64,000 nt of DNA, from assembly GCF_036785885.1 (NCBI RefSeq), contig NC_092320.1, forward strand, positions 14,757,557-14,821,556, written 5' to 3'. Within the stretch, counting starts at the first letter, position 1; each line of letters opens with the position of its first letter. Positions 1 through 11,555 of the stretch are shown in pieces. Both the position numbers and the translations under genes were made by a program. The DNA is from Coffea arabica. Lineage: Eukaryota > Streptophyta > Magnoliopsida > Gentianales > Rubiaceae. The notes beneath the pieces were generated by a model that saw only the letters and a list, made by a program, of their open reading frames with translations, searched no databases and was not told the origin of the DNA.

Positions 1-1934
1 AAATTGACGCTATTTTGTATCTTCCACATTACTATTCATACTGTTAACAAATAATTCCGTTAATTACTTGATTTGTGCCATAATTACACAATTCTCAAAT
101 TTGAATTTCTAATCTCAAATAATGTGTTAAGGTACATGAATAATTTCACGTTAGAAAATGTCAACAAATGGACCCCTTATTCTGTTATGAGAGGTCAGTG
201 TAATTTTCAAAACCTCAAGAGAGGTCAATGAAATTGTCAAAAAACTCAAGAGCAGTTTCTGAAATTATCTCTATTGTATAATCTAATCAAAAGTACATAG
301 AATATACATTAGTGATGGTTTAATTCAGAGTTTTGTTTTCCGTCCTTCCTTCGTGACTAAATGAACTAAGACAAATTTAATGAATAGAAACTACTTCAGC
401 CATTTTATGTCGAATTAGTCATTAGTTAAACCAAAAGGTATTCGATATTACTAGTTGCCAAGGCCTTGAGTTAAATCACAAAAATTATGAGTCGTCATTT
501 AGAGTCACGTTTTATGGATTAATTCCTTAGATTATAGCCATAAAAAAATCAGTAAGTTGTTACTCTAACAATGTTCGAGTACTAAACTATGCATGCAGCA
601 CTAACGAAGCATGGTAGGGCAATTTTCTTTTTTTTAAGCATGAATGATGCTATCGTGCTCAATCAGTATGGTAGCGTCGGTCAAGTAAAAAAAATGCTGA
701 CGGATTCCTTTTTGTTACAGATGCTATCACAATTGTGGAGCAAAAAAAAAAAGGTCAATTGATTCTGGCCATCAAATATCCCGTCTCAGAGACAAGTGCG
801 ACATATTCTATTTCAGGCAGGCCCATTATCTAGTCGAGGTAGACATCACATGCATGACTTGTATAATGAAACTGTTGGTGAACTTAGCGTTCAAACTTCA
901 AATCATGGAGATAGACACTCAACCTCGACACAAGCCTTTGAGTCAGCAATTTACTCTATTTGTATCTCTACCAATGACAAATGTGCATGCCGCACGCTAG
1001 CTACACACTTACCTTCGTTTAGAGAATATGTCATGCCACCGTTGCCCTTACCGACCATTGGTGCATAGAGCATGCCATCACTACAGTTTTCGCCTTTTGC
1101 CACACTACCCACACCCTCGCCACACAATCCTGGATTCGAGGCATAATTTCCACTCTCATCACATTTACCTCCGTATGGGTATGTTTCCATGGCATCAGTC
1201 TCTTTTTCATATACTGAGTTACACTCTAATATTCAGTTTCCTTAATAGAACGAGCGGTATTTCTTCTATTCTAAAATTTTTTTATTATTACACTTTCGAA
1301 TAGCCAACTGTCTTTCCTATCACCGACCAACCTGCATCTACATCCGGACACTTTCAATTAGGATATTTTTCCACATTTCGTTCCAAAAATGATTAGATAG
1401 TAGTGATAGTGCCGAATCATCCACAGAGGACGACGTTGACCTTGATAGTGCTTCTAGGGATGATGCACCTCCCTTATTCCTTTGTGAACGTCAAAGACAT
1501 CAACCAAAAAGATTTTATTTCTCACCCATAATACCATGTGATAAGGGCAAGAGTAAGGGCAACATGCATCCTAAGCATTGACGTTATCATTTGTTGGAAT
1601 GTTTCTTAATTTTATCATACAAATGATAGTTATCCTTATTTTTAGATTTCATCATTTGACATCATCATATTTTTCTTCTTTTCTATTTGTTTGGCTTTTA
1701 TTTTTCTGATTTCAAGTATAACAATTTTATATCTTTCTAAATACAACAATATAACTAATTCTATTAATAATTTTAATTACTTAAACCCTAAATGGTAAAT
1801 CATATACCCTAAACGCTAAACTCTAAACCCTATTAATCGATTCAACAAAAAAAAATGAAAAATGAGTGGCTGCCATGCTTGTGCGTAATTATTGGCTGCA
1901 TTGCTACATACAAGAGCAGATGAGAGCATAGATC
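1..1934. other. Repeat-rich intergenic DNA without a supported gene
   Basis: AT-rich sequence with many short A/T runs. About 150-278 matches the right arm of the TIR element at 15563-16465, so it is the end of a related copy whose other end lies left of the window. At 1391-1580 a stretch reads as an acidic Ser/Asp/Glu-rich peptide followed by basic residues, then a stop, and looks like a worn coding remnant. I could not assign it to a family. The short open frames at 796-1303 overlap each other on both strands and show no domain. Confidence 0.5.
150..278. repeat. Terminal fragment of a MULE/MITE-type TIR repeat
   Basis: Blocks such as GAGAGGTCA, TGTAATTTTCAAAACCT and a final GAAATTATCTC line up in order with the right terminal arm of the element at 15563-16465. 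Only one end is visible, so the other end is either lost or outside the window. Confidence 0.5.
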
Positions 1935-2243
1935 TTAGGGAAAATGCCGCTTTTCATCCCCAAACTTTGGGATAAGGACACATTTCGTCCCTCAACTTTT
2001 GGGCACGACACATTTGATATCTGAATTAATAATTTTTTACCAATGTCATTCTCAAACAGCAATTTAGCTAATTTTTAACGAAACTAGTCACGTGAAAATC
2101 ACATGACCATTAAATAAACTTAAATGTCTTTGTTTGAAAAACAAAATCAGGTGAAAATACAGCTATCTTCACTTTCCCTTGTCCGAAACCAATCTAAACT
2201 TTCTCTTTCTCTTCTAACCCTTTTTCTTTTACTTCTGCAACAA
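1935..2243. repeat. Left terminal inverted repeat of the MULE
   Basis: About 309 bp, inverted relative to 7756-8060. The outer part has CATCCCCAAACTTTGGG and CCCTCAACTTTTGGGCACGA blocks; the inner part is pyrimidine-rich and ends near TTCTGCAAC. In MULEs such TIRs usually hold the promoter of the adjacent gene; here it would drive the transposase. Confidence 0.88.
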
Positions 2244-2817
2244 CAAAATCGCATTCCGTGAAATTTTAGAAGATCAAAGAAGCTAACCTACTGTGATTAA
2301 GTAAGAAAGTGGAGAAATATGTCGGTGCGAAAGAAAGAGTTGAACAATCGTGCATCCCCAATTATGGTAAGTTGTCCAGGGTTTATTAATTTGTTAATTA
2401 AAGTGTTAATAATGAAAAGTTTGACCTTTTTTTGGCATTGTATGTAGATGTGGTCCTTCATGTCTGTTTGTGATGTTTTATTGACTTCGTTTGGGTCCAG
2501 CTACAAAGTTTGACATTTTTTTTTAATATGATACATATAGGCCCTTGATGTCTGTTTTGAATATGATACTTCATTTGTAATCTTGTTAATGTTTGGTCCA
2601 CATTGTTTGAAAAGATTACTTTTTTTAATGATTAGAACATATATGCTTGAATAATAAACTTGTAGTCCCTTTTGGATGGTTAAGTTATAATAAAAAATAT
2701 GATTCTGCTAAATTATGAAAGTAATGGTTTGGTTATCCGATTCTGTTAAAATATGAAAGTTATGTTTTGGTTACTTATTCAGTATTCGATATATACAATT
2801 TTTTTTAATTATCAGAA

Positions 2818-5800
2818 CAAGGTAGCTCACTGATTACACTAAGATGTCACTGTGGAAGGTTGATTTTCTATACTCCTCAACCACATTATCAGGGCGGAGA
2901 TGCATGTGTTCTTGATTACGTTGAGAGTATAGGTTTGAGTATTTTTGAAGTAGATAGATTGATTGAGGCTGCTGGTGTATTTGGTCACAAAGTGTACTAT
3001 GGTTGGGAGAACAATAGCTTTAAAAGGATAGACAATAGTAGAGAATTGCATGGATATATTCAGAGGACTGCTAGTTCAATTAGGGAAATCATCTTGTACC
3101 TTGAAGTCTCATTCCATGAAATTCTGGTTCACCAACTTGGCTATGATCCTTATGAGGTTGATGAGAATGAAGAAGGTCTCGGTAATGGTAAAAATATAAC
3201 TGCAAATGATGACCATGAAATGGGAGGGAATGATAACAATGAAGCTAATTCATCCAGTGAATCTTTCCTCTCAGCAGTAGATTCTGATTATAATCAAAGT
3301 GAAGAAGATAATGCTAATCTCAATGATAACATAGATAAAAATGCTGAATGGTTGGGTGTAGAACACTATAAGGAATTACAAACTAATTCGGCAAAACAAA
3401 GACAGGTTGAGGCTAATTTGGTTCAACCTAAAGATGATGATGTAGCCCCTGATTCTGAATCAGATTTTGAAAGTGTGCATGAGTCTGATGATGAAAATGG
3501 TAGTAATAGGTTTGTTGTGTTCAATCCCAAGCACATGGATAATCCAATATTGGAATTAAATATGTTTTTTAGTACCATCAAAGAGTGCAAATTAGCTATT
3601 ATAAACTACAGTGTGAGACAGGGTAGGCCTTGTAAATTTGTGAAGCAGGATTTGGTTAGATTGAGGGCAAAATGTAGAAGTGAAGGCTGTAATTGGCAGA
3701 TTTATGCTAGAAAATTGGGTGGTGAAGGAAGTATACAAATTAGGACATTTGAGAACATTCACAAATGTGGCTTTACCTATGAAAATCCACTTGTAAATTC
3801 TAGATGGGTTGGTAGAAAGTATTGTGAGTAGTTTAAATCCATCCTAAGGTAGATGTGGAGCATTTTAGAAAAATAGTGATGAAGGATAGCAAATACTCCT
3901 TCTCAAAAAAACAAACATATAAGGCTAGAAAAAAGACTTTAGACATTATTCATGGTAGTGAAAGTGACCAATACAGTAAGTTATGAGCCTATATGCATGA
4001 AATGCAGAAATCTAATCCTGGTAGCTCTATCATATTAAAAACTGTGGATGACACTTCTAAAGGGCAGCAAAGGTTCCAAAGACTTTACATGTGTTTTCAT
4101 GGAGTGAAACAAGGCTTTTTAGGTGAGTGTAAGCTCTTGATTGGAGTAGATGACACATTTTTGAAAGGAACAGTAGGGAGTTCTATTGATTGCTATTGGA
4201 CTAGATACTAATAATAGCATTTTTCCAGTTGCATATGCTGCAATTGAGAGTGAAAATAAGGAATCCTGGACATGGTTCTTCAAGTTACTTAAAGAGGATT
4301 TGAAAATTGAGAGAGATTATGAATGGACTATCATAAGTGACAAGCAAAAGGGACTAATTCAGGCTTGTGGTCATGTTTTTTCAAATACAGCTCATAGGTT
4401 CTGTGTAAAGCACTTACACAACAACTTTTCTACTTCTGGGTTCAAAGGTGAAGCTCTAAGGAGAGCATTGTGGGCTGCTGCAAAGGCAACTACACCAGCA
4501 GAATTTGTTAGGAAAATAGAAGACATGGCAGTAATTGACTTGGATGCTGCCAAGTAGTTTGATGATAAACCACCATCTCAATGGAGTAGAGCATACTTTA
4601 ACACCTATTCGAAGTGTAATGTCCTATTGAATAATATTTGTGAGTGTTCCAACAGTAAAATTTTGGATGCTAGAAAGAAGCCAATCATTGAAATGATGGA
4701 ATTACTAAGGCTGTATATGATGCAAAGAATGCAACAGAATAGAGACATTGCTAGACAGAAATGGAAAAACTATATGTATTGTTTTAGAATCATTGAGAGA
4801 GTACAAAAAAAAAAAATGGATAAGGCAACACAGTGTTTTTCTTTCAAATCGAATGATGACTTGTACGAAGTTTCCAACTCATATGGTGATCATTATGCTG
4901 TGAACATTAAAGAGCACACTTGTTCATGTAGGAGATGGGAGTCGACGGGAATTTTTTGTTCCCATGCAATTGCTGCACTTTGGTTAGCTAAAAAGGATCC
5001 CATATTATATGTATCCAACTGGTATACAGTTGAGACATACCTAAAATGTTATGAAGGAGCTATTTGTCCAATGAATGGGGAAGAAAATTGGGAGAAGACT
5101 AATGTTGATGGTCCAAAACCCCCTTTGTATGGTAAAGCAGCTGGAAGACCAAAAAAACAAAGGATAAGGACTGCTGATGAAGAACAGCAAGGAAAGGAAG
5201 AAAAGGCCAAGAAATTGAGTAGAGTGGGGCAAGTAATAAGATGCAAATACTGTCTGCAAAAAGGTCACAGTGTGAGATCTTGTAAACTTAAAAAGGCTGA
5301 AAACAATACCTCAGGATCTGGTATACAGAGCAATGAAGTTGCCAATAATACAAGATCTGATGAAGTTGGCAGTAGAGACTGCAATGAAGCTAATTGCACT
5401 AAGTTTCTGGTTACATGTACTCCCCAAATATTTGACAAGAATCCAAATAATAAATCTGCCAAAATACCAATAAGCCTTTTATTTCAACTTTTTTTATGTC
5501 ACTGTTTCATTTTCTCACCTTCTATTCAATAGTTTATAAAAATTGAGTCACTACGGGTTGTTTTCCTTTTTCTTTGCAGAAATGACCACATGCAAAAAAT
5601 AGAGTTCAAGATGGGTCAATGCATGATGCTACAAAGTTTGCAAATTCAACTGTAAGTGTGGTACATGTTCACCACAGCAACAAAGTTTATCATAGTATCT
5701 TCTAATTATTTATTTGGAAGATGTAGGAGACTAATCATTTGGAAGATGTTGCTGTTACAAGTTCTGCCCCAGCTTCTCCTAATTTATATGAAGTTTTCGG

Positions 5801-5980
5801 TCTAAAAAAATCTCAAATAAAATACAGCCAACCATTACATTCAAAAAAAGAGAAAGAGAATGTGCAGATGCTTGTCAAGGCCAAATCTATCTACATGGAA
5901 GTTGCTACTGCTGCTACTGCTGCTACCAAACGAGTTGTTGGTTCTTCAAAAATGAAGGGAAAAAACAAACTACTATAAAT
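2818..5980 (+). pseudogene. MURA-type MULE transposase, broken by stops and frameshifts
   Basis: Domains in order are: an N-terminal region with HYQGGDACVLDYVES and an acidic Asp/Glu/Asn/Ser linker; a MuDR DNA-binding domain near 3500-3820 (NPILELNMFF...CNWQIYARK); a MULE DDE transposase core near 4120-4550 (LLIGVD, then IAIGLDTNN and ENKESWTWFFKLL); a SWIM zinc finger near 4915-4980 (CSCRRWESTGIFCSH); and a CCHC zinc knuckle at about 5240-5290 (CKYCLQKGHSVRSC). Lesions: TAG at 3829, a one-base frameshift near 3842-3848, TGA at 3984, a frameshift near 4180-4190 within the catalytic core, and TAG at 4555 where Trp is expected. The frame is open upstream to about 2818 with no ATG. A short ATG-led reading frame at 2320-2367 ends at a good GTAAGT donor, but its phase does not match, so the start is unresolved. 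A further open stretch (5739-5978) after a possible intron may be the C-terminus. Confidence 0.92.
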
Positions 5981-7240
5981 GTTCATAGTAGATGCCTTGC
6001 ATGGATCTTTTATTTTGATGTAGATTATGGACTGAAGTTAACAGTAGGAATTGTCCTTTTGTGATGCTGACATCTTATTTTGGTGGTGGTCACCTTTTTG
6101 TTTATGGTAGTGATCCTTTCTCTCGTTTAAGGATCAGATATTGCCATTTTTACTCTTTCATCAACTGAAAAACTGACAAAAGTTTGAGTATATTTTGAGT
6201 ATTTGGCAAATATTGAGTATTTGGCAAATGTTGAGAGACTCTTTTATTTTTTGGCAACTATTTGGCAATTCAAACCAATACGCACTTCTATTCCCCACTC
6301 CATATTTTTGTCATGTTTGGTTTTGCATATATATTGATGTAAATTAATGGACTATAACTTAATTACACTTTTTCTTAGTAGTAATTTTTCTCCCTTTTGA
6401 GATATGAGATTCATGTTTTCTTGCTTTCTCTGGTTCAAGGGCTTTTAATCAAGAGCCCTTAATTCAGTGATGACAAATTCTACAGGTTAAACGTATTGAA
6501 CTTGGGAAACAATTCAAAGAAACTAAGTAATATAATATGGAAGAAAAGAAAAACTCTAGTACCTCAAGTAAATGACAAAACGTTAACTCATTACATATAG
6601 TGGTTAAGTTTAAGACTAAATGTACATAATGGTTTACAGATAATAAATAACTTTCAAATTCTAGTGTCATAATTTGTGGCTGTTGAAACCAACAACGTTG
6701 ACTCTTGAGCTCAGATGCTTTTCTTTGGCTTTATCTCTTCACACACACACACACAAGGAACAAGCAGTCCTACGGATCATCTTCATCTAGTCATGCCATC
6801 ATTCTGCTCAGAAATGAAAATCAAAAACTGATCAGTGATCTTACCAAAATCTGACCATTTCAGGCCATCATGGACTCGGTCAACGATTTCCTCATGGCCT
6901 CCAGCAAAGTGAACCTATTGCAACACCATCCACAACAGCAGCCATCTTCGTCAAGAAATCTACAAAAAAAACTACAAAAGCCTCATCATAATCATCTCAT
7001 TCTGTTTTATCATCCTTGTTTCTCTTATCATAAGCACCATAATCCTATTCTAGCCAATGCTAGTTCTACTGCTGCTAATCCAATCAAAAACAGTACAAAA
7101 ACCAAAATGAACTAGATTTAGCAGCGCCAATTCAATAACTCACTCCAAACTCAGCACTAACTTTCGCTCCATTACATGTTCAGTCTTTTTTATAATAATA
7201 GACATAATCAGCAGCATAGCCAATAGTATGATGATGGCAA
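5981..7240. other. MULE interior between the two convergent genes
   Basis: This tract lies between the 3' ends of the transposase relic and the GRF gene. It contains short direct repeats of a TTGAGTATTTGGCAAA type near 6185-6235 and a small (AC)n run near 6739-6756. The open frame on + at 6870-7115 is His/Gln/Pro-rich with no recognisable domain. It lies antisense to the presumed 3' UTR of the GRF gene, and I do not call it a gene. Confidence 0.5.
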
Positions 7241-7613
7241 TTAATATTTTTCCCTTCTACGGCTTTTTGCAATTGTTTCTTCCATTCGATTCACCCTTCT
7301 TAGCAAACCCGGTATAATCATCCTTCCTCTTGTACAAATTGGTTTATCATGCCATTCAAAATATTTACACCTATCAGGTCTCTACAAATATAATCCCATT
7401 TAAAAACATCAACAAAGCACAATTTAATTTGAGTTGAAAGAGTAATAAAAATAAAAATTTTCTTACAGGCCATCTCGAACAACTATAGAACCATCTCCCA
7501 GGATTATCATCCCCCCATGATGTTGCCATTTTTTGCCGCAATCCACAGCCACAGAGCCAGGTGTTGCTGTTTGATGTTGATGATGATGACGACTCAAGAC
7601 TTCTCGATCTCAT
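7241..7613 (-). CDS. GRF-type zinc-finger protein carried by the MULE (2 exons)
   Basis: Exon 1 runs 7613 to 7467 and exon 2 runs 7381 to 7241. The donor (CCT|GTAAGA) and acceptor (TTTGTAG|AGACCT) are canonical, the phase is 0, and the product is 95 aa. After a Ser-rich start comes the GRF zinc finger (residues about 18-60): CGCG, then TSWGDDNPGRWFYSC, then CKYFEW across the intron. This is the full ligand set of the family, which binds single-stranded nucleic acid in other proteins. A basic, coiled-coil-like tail (LLRRVNRMEETIAKSRRR) follows. The frame stops at 7241-7243. One frame over, the next ~17 codons encode an Ile/Leu-only hydrophobic stretch, typical of the C-terminal membrane anchor of plant GRF proteins, so a one-base loss has probably removed the anchor. 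The gene converges with the transposase and is probably transcribed from the right TIR. I chose the ATG at 7613; the frame is open further upstream without an ATG. Confidence 0.78.
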
Positions 7614-7755
7614 TTTACGGAAATGCAGCCACAACGCTGGGTATTGCCTTATGCTAGTTTCTTCTCGATTTGTTGATAGAATTTGATTTGGAAGAGGGGG
7701 TTTACTCTCGGAGAAATTTGCAGACAAAGCTTAGTCTTGGAAATTTGCAAAGGAA

Positions 7756-8060
7756 GTTGCCAAAGTGAAAGAAAAAGGGTTAGAAGAGAAAGGGAAAGTT
7801 CAGATTGGTTTCAAACAAAGGAAAGTGAAGACAGTTGTATTTTCACCTGATTTTGTTTTCAAACAAAGACATTTAAGTTTACTTAACGGTCATGTGATTT
7901 TCATGTGACTAGTTCCGTTAAAAATTGGCTAAATTGCCGTTTGAGGATGATATAGTCAAAAATTATTAATTCAAACATCAAATGTGTCGTGCCCAAAAGT
8001 TGAAGGACGAAATGTGTCCTTTCCCCAAAATTTGAGGATGAAAACCGGCATTTTTCCTAA
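7756..8060. repeat. Right terminal inverted repeat of the MULE
   Basis: About 305 bp, the inverted partner of 1935-2243. It begins GTTGCCAAAGTG and ends TTTTTCCTAA. By position it would drive the leftward GRF zinc-finger gene. Confidence 0.88.
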
Positions 8061-8224
8061 GTTTCGTTCAAAGTGTCAACTAGGAAAAATGATCCAACTA
8101 GAATAGTGTAAAACCTCAACGTGCATCGGATTTGATGGTTTTTTTTTTGTTTTTTACGTGCATGTAATTAATCAACTGACCCCCACAGAAACAGTAATAA
8201 ATTAGGACTAGAAAAATTCAGTAT

Positions 8225-8550
8225 AATAAAAATGGCATACTCGCAAGCTGCTCTGAAAGATAAAGAAAATTTCTCAGAGAACTCATATTTCCAAAACGTT
8301 CTGGAATTGGACCCAAGAAATTATTTCCACTCAAATCTGATAGAGTTAAACCCCATGAAATTGCAAAATAAAGGTGGAATGGACTCTGAGATCATGTTAA
8401 TTCGAAGTTCTAATGCTTGGAGAATCCATTACCCTTGGAATGTCAAATGGAAGTTGCTCCGTGAAGTAATTGCTGCTAAGATCCATCCTGCCAGCCCACT
8501 TAAATTTACCAATTTCAGGTGGAAATTGGAGTGCTATCCTCCACTCTATT
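8225..8550 (-). pseudogene. Relic of a leucine-rich-repeat receptor (RLP/RLK) gene
   Basis: Read on the minus strand, the segment gives successive LRR-like peptides: FPPEIGKF, MDLSSNYFTEQLP, then SIPPLFCNFMG, and after a one-base frame change DLSGNNFLGPIPERFGNMSS. These follow the plant extracellular LRR pattern (LxLxxNxLxGxIPxxL). About four repeats survive, with at least one stop (after SIRTSN) and one frameshift, and no signal peptide, transmembrane segment or kinase nearby. It is a broken fragment of a receptor-like protein or kinase gene. It lies immediately outside the right end of the MULE, so it may have been cut by or moved with repeat activity. Confidence 0.72.
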
Positions 8551-9155
8551 TTTTTTTTTTTTTTAAAGGACCCTCCACTCCCGTTCACAAGCAAGAGAAT
8601 TGGACAAATTGGCTATGGTAGGGGGAATAGTACCCCTTTTTTTTTATACAAAAGTTCCTGTCAGTATGAAAACTCTTAAAGCTTTTACAATTCACCAAAA
8701 AAGATGAAATAATACTCTACTCTTTGGGGTTGAATAGTCGCCTGCAACATTAAGAGTGTCAAGGAGATACACCATTGCCTATTGGTTACCTGATAGATAA
8801 ACCAATATTTTATCGTGTATCGCATGCATAATTAATGAACATCCCTATTGACTGCTATAGCGAATTTCTTCTCCCTAGACCATGGAGGTAATTTCGAGCA
8901 AATTGGTGCAAAGTTCTTGAGCTTTAGATATCATAACCATGTGATCTGCTTCTTTTATTTCCTTGGCCATATCTGGAGGATTGTTTTCTACCATCCATCT
9001 TTGCACATCCGCCGGCATCGCTACATCCGACCCACCAATGAAATATGCCCGACGAACTGACCCATATTTTTCCTTTGTAACCCTAAGTTGTTGATTTGAC
9101 TCCTGGTCCGTGAAGAACTTGGTTGGTCTTACTAACAACGTTGCAAGTTTTAGAT

Positions 9156-10471
9156 CCTATTGAAATAGTTGACCATAAATTGATGAAATAAAATTGAAGT
9201 AGGCAGGGTATTGTATTTTGCTTGCTTTTCTGGTACAAGAGAAAAGAACTTCTTCAACTGGAAGTGCAACAATTGATTTATGCTTCAAATACATATTTGG
9301 TTAATGATTCTTGTAGAACAGAATCAACTTCACTTTCGTGGAATTGCTTGTGATGACTACGCTAGGCCGACAGCATGAGGGACTTATCTATCAAGCTAGT
9401 AATCAACAGCTCAAAGAGTCCGTTTGCAAGGTGTATTTTTTGGGTATTTATTAAAATTTTTATTATAATTTATTATAGAAATTTTTTTATATATTTAAAG
9501 ATTTGGAGAAAAAATTTCTTATTTTTTCCTTTTCTTTTCTTTTTGTTTTTGTCGTTATTTCTTCTTTTTTTATTTCTTCTCTCATTGTTGCTGTTCTTCT
9601 TCTCCCTCCTGGCATCTCACTCTCCTCTCTCCTTCTTTTTTTTTTTCCTCTTTCTTCCTCTCTCTTTCTCCTTCCTTCTCCTTTTCTCCCCCTCCTCTCC
9701 TTTCCTCTCCCTTCTTCTCCTACTTCCCCCTCTCTCTCTCTCATTCCATCCTCTTCCCCTCTTCGACGGCCTCCGATTGCATGACCAGAGGTTGTCGGAA
9801 TGGGGGAGGGACCGGGGTGAGGCCGTGAAGAAGAGGGAAAAAGGAAGGAAAGAATGGATGGAGAGAGAAGAAAGGGGAAGAAGGAGAAGGCGAGGGAGGT
9901 GAAGAGAGAGAGAGGAAAAAAGGGAGAAAGGAGTCCGTCCGTGGTGGTGGGCTTAGGTGGAGGAAGAAGAAAAAAAGAAAGAAAGCAAAAATTATGCGTC
10001 ATTTCAGTATACAAAAAACTTGGCTTCCGAACAGACTCTTTAATGTGATTCGTTTACGATATATAAAAAACAATTGAAGATATAATTCATCAAAGAGATA
10101 TTTGTCCTTGGAAAAGTTTGGACCTGATAAAGAACAGACTTGTTCATCAAATCAGGTATAGTTCACCTTTCCCTGCCTGAGTAACAATTTTATCAGATGT
10201 CCCAAAAGCCTGGGCACTTGTCAATAGTCATATAATAATCTGAAGGTAGTAGTGCTCTTCCATTGGTGGTGGGTCCGATGATAAGCAGGTAAAAGTTTGT
10301 TTTGTATTTTGAAGACAAAAGTTTTACATAATTAATATTTAATTAAACGTTATGTGTTCTTAGTGCACAAACAAAAAAAGCACAACAAATGAAATAATCC
10401 CAACTAATTTGTGTGTGAATCATTCAGAATTTCCAGCCGCCCATTAATGGGTCTTGGAAGAATCTTTTACC
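9156..10471 (-). other. Second intron of the methylesterase-like gene, containing a palindromic MITE
   Basis: This is the interval between exon 3 and exon 2. About 9413-10040 is occupied by a MITE-like palindrome (separate entry). The rest is AT-rich with no gene. Confidence 0.6.
9413..10040. mobile_element. hAT-like MITE with long pyrimidine/purine palindrome
   Basis: Ends are AAAGAGTCCGTTTGCAAG and, inverted, TAAAGAGTCTGTTCGGAAG. Between them, 9520-9770 is almost pure C/T and 9800-9995 almost pure G/A, forming an inverted repeat around a short mixed centre near 9770-9800. No convincing 8-bp target duplication is visible. The long open frames on both strands here come from biased composition, not from genes. 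Confidence 0.55.
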
Positions 10472-10592
10472 TCAAGTGGTGAGTTTGTATAAACTCTCTT
10501 TGCCAAGAATTCGTTCCCAAAGAGGATAATTGCCTGGGTACCTCCAGACACATTAATCTTCTTTTGTTCACTATCTAGATAAAATTCTGGTC

Positions 10593-11555
10593 CTGGACAA
10601 AACTATAATATTCGTGGAAAGGAAACGGATCAAATTATACAACAAAATGAACTGAAATGAAATCACGAAACAACAAAATTAAGTAGTGGAAGTCAAATGA
10701 ATCAACTACACCTTTGGAATGGAAAACAAATTAGTATGTCGAAGTTGGGGACCCATTAGAAAGATAAACTAACGAGAGTAGACCAAGAAACCTTAACGGG
10801 GGTGCTCTTCCAGTTCTCTTATCACAAAATTGTCACATATGACCAGTTTGTGACACAAAATTATAGTGTATATTGAAGTGAAGGAAGTAGACATTTTCTA
10901 GAAAATAAAATTTTTTAAAAAAAAACGTAGAGTGGCAACGTATGGTACATTAAATTGAGATGATGTGTTCAAGAAACAAAAAAATTTTCAAAAAAAAAAT
11001 AATTTAAAACGTACCTCACATTTTATCGAATGAATTTTTTTTCTGTCCCTTTTCAAAGGGTAACTTTGCGTCTTTTACAAAATCAAGTCGATAAAATTTG
11101 GGATAAAAAAAATTAAATTCCATTTGTAATTCAATAAATGACTCGAGTCATATTCATTTTTGCTCCTAAACAGATAGGACTTATCCATATTGTGTTTGAA
11201 CGATTTTTCTATTTCCCAAATATCTGTTGCCGTATTTTTCAAAAACCGCCGATCACTTGGGTGGATAATTACCATATAAATCAAATGCTTTGGAGTAAGT
11301 GGATACAAGCATGTTTTGCCAGAATTCAATCTCTTTCAGAATACTGAATTTGAGCCAAGTGAGCTTATGTATGTTCATAGAATTCTCTCAGTGGTCCTGA
11401 ACCAACCATTACGACAGACATTAAATCTCTCATCTGTTTGAGAAGATTAAAAATTTTGAGCATTTACAAAACTCTTTTGACTGTTTTTCTACTATTTAAA
11501 AAACTTAAAGCTGCATATGCATCATAGTATAAACTTGAGGTCTAAGCAGTAATAC
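10593..11555 (-). other. First intron of the methylesterase-like gene
   Basis: AT-rich DNA between exon 1 and exon 2. Short open frames at 11075-11347 overlap on both strands and show no domain. Confidence 0.55.

Larger units (their letters stand above)
1935..8060. mobile_element. Mutator-like DNA transposon (MULE), 6.1 kb, two convergent genes, decayed
   Basis: Terminal inverted repeats run from 1935-2243 (starting TTAGGGAAAATGCCG) and 7756-8060 (ending CGGCATTTTTCCTAA). They align over almost their whole length with scattered mismatches. Inside lie a MURA-type transposase pseudogene on + (about 2818-5980) and a GRF zinc-finger gene on - (7613 to 7241). Each is transcribed inward from its own TIR, the arrangement known from maize MuDR (mudrA/mudrB). 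The nine bases outside each end (1926-1934 and 8061-8069) do not match, so no target-site duplication is visible; this fits an old insertion or rearranged flanks. Both genes carry lesions, so the copy cannot be autonomous. Element identity is certain; exact end bases are uncertain by one or two. Confidence 0.9.

Noticed and set aside
796-1303. Open frames at the left edge
   Set aside because: Short, overlapping on both strands, no domain; at best remnants of a decayed element.
6870-7115. An 81-codon + strand frame inside the MULE
   Set aside because: His/Gln/Pro-rich with no domain, antisense to the 3' end of the GRF gene.
1926-8069. A 9-bp target duplication for the MULE
   Set aside because: GCATAGATC and GTTTCGTTC do not match, and moving the ends by one base does not help.
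9375-10048. Overlapping long open frames on both strands (up to 175 codons)
   Set aside because: They arise from C/T- or G/A-biased sequence, which lacks stop codons; the peptides are simple Phe/Leu/Ser or Arg/Glu/Gly runs.
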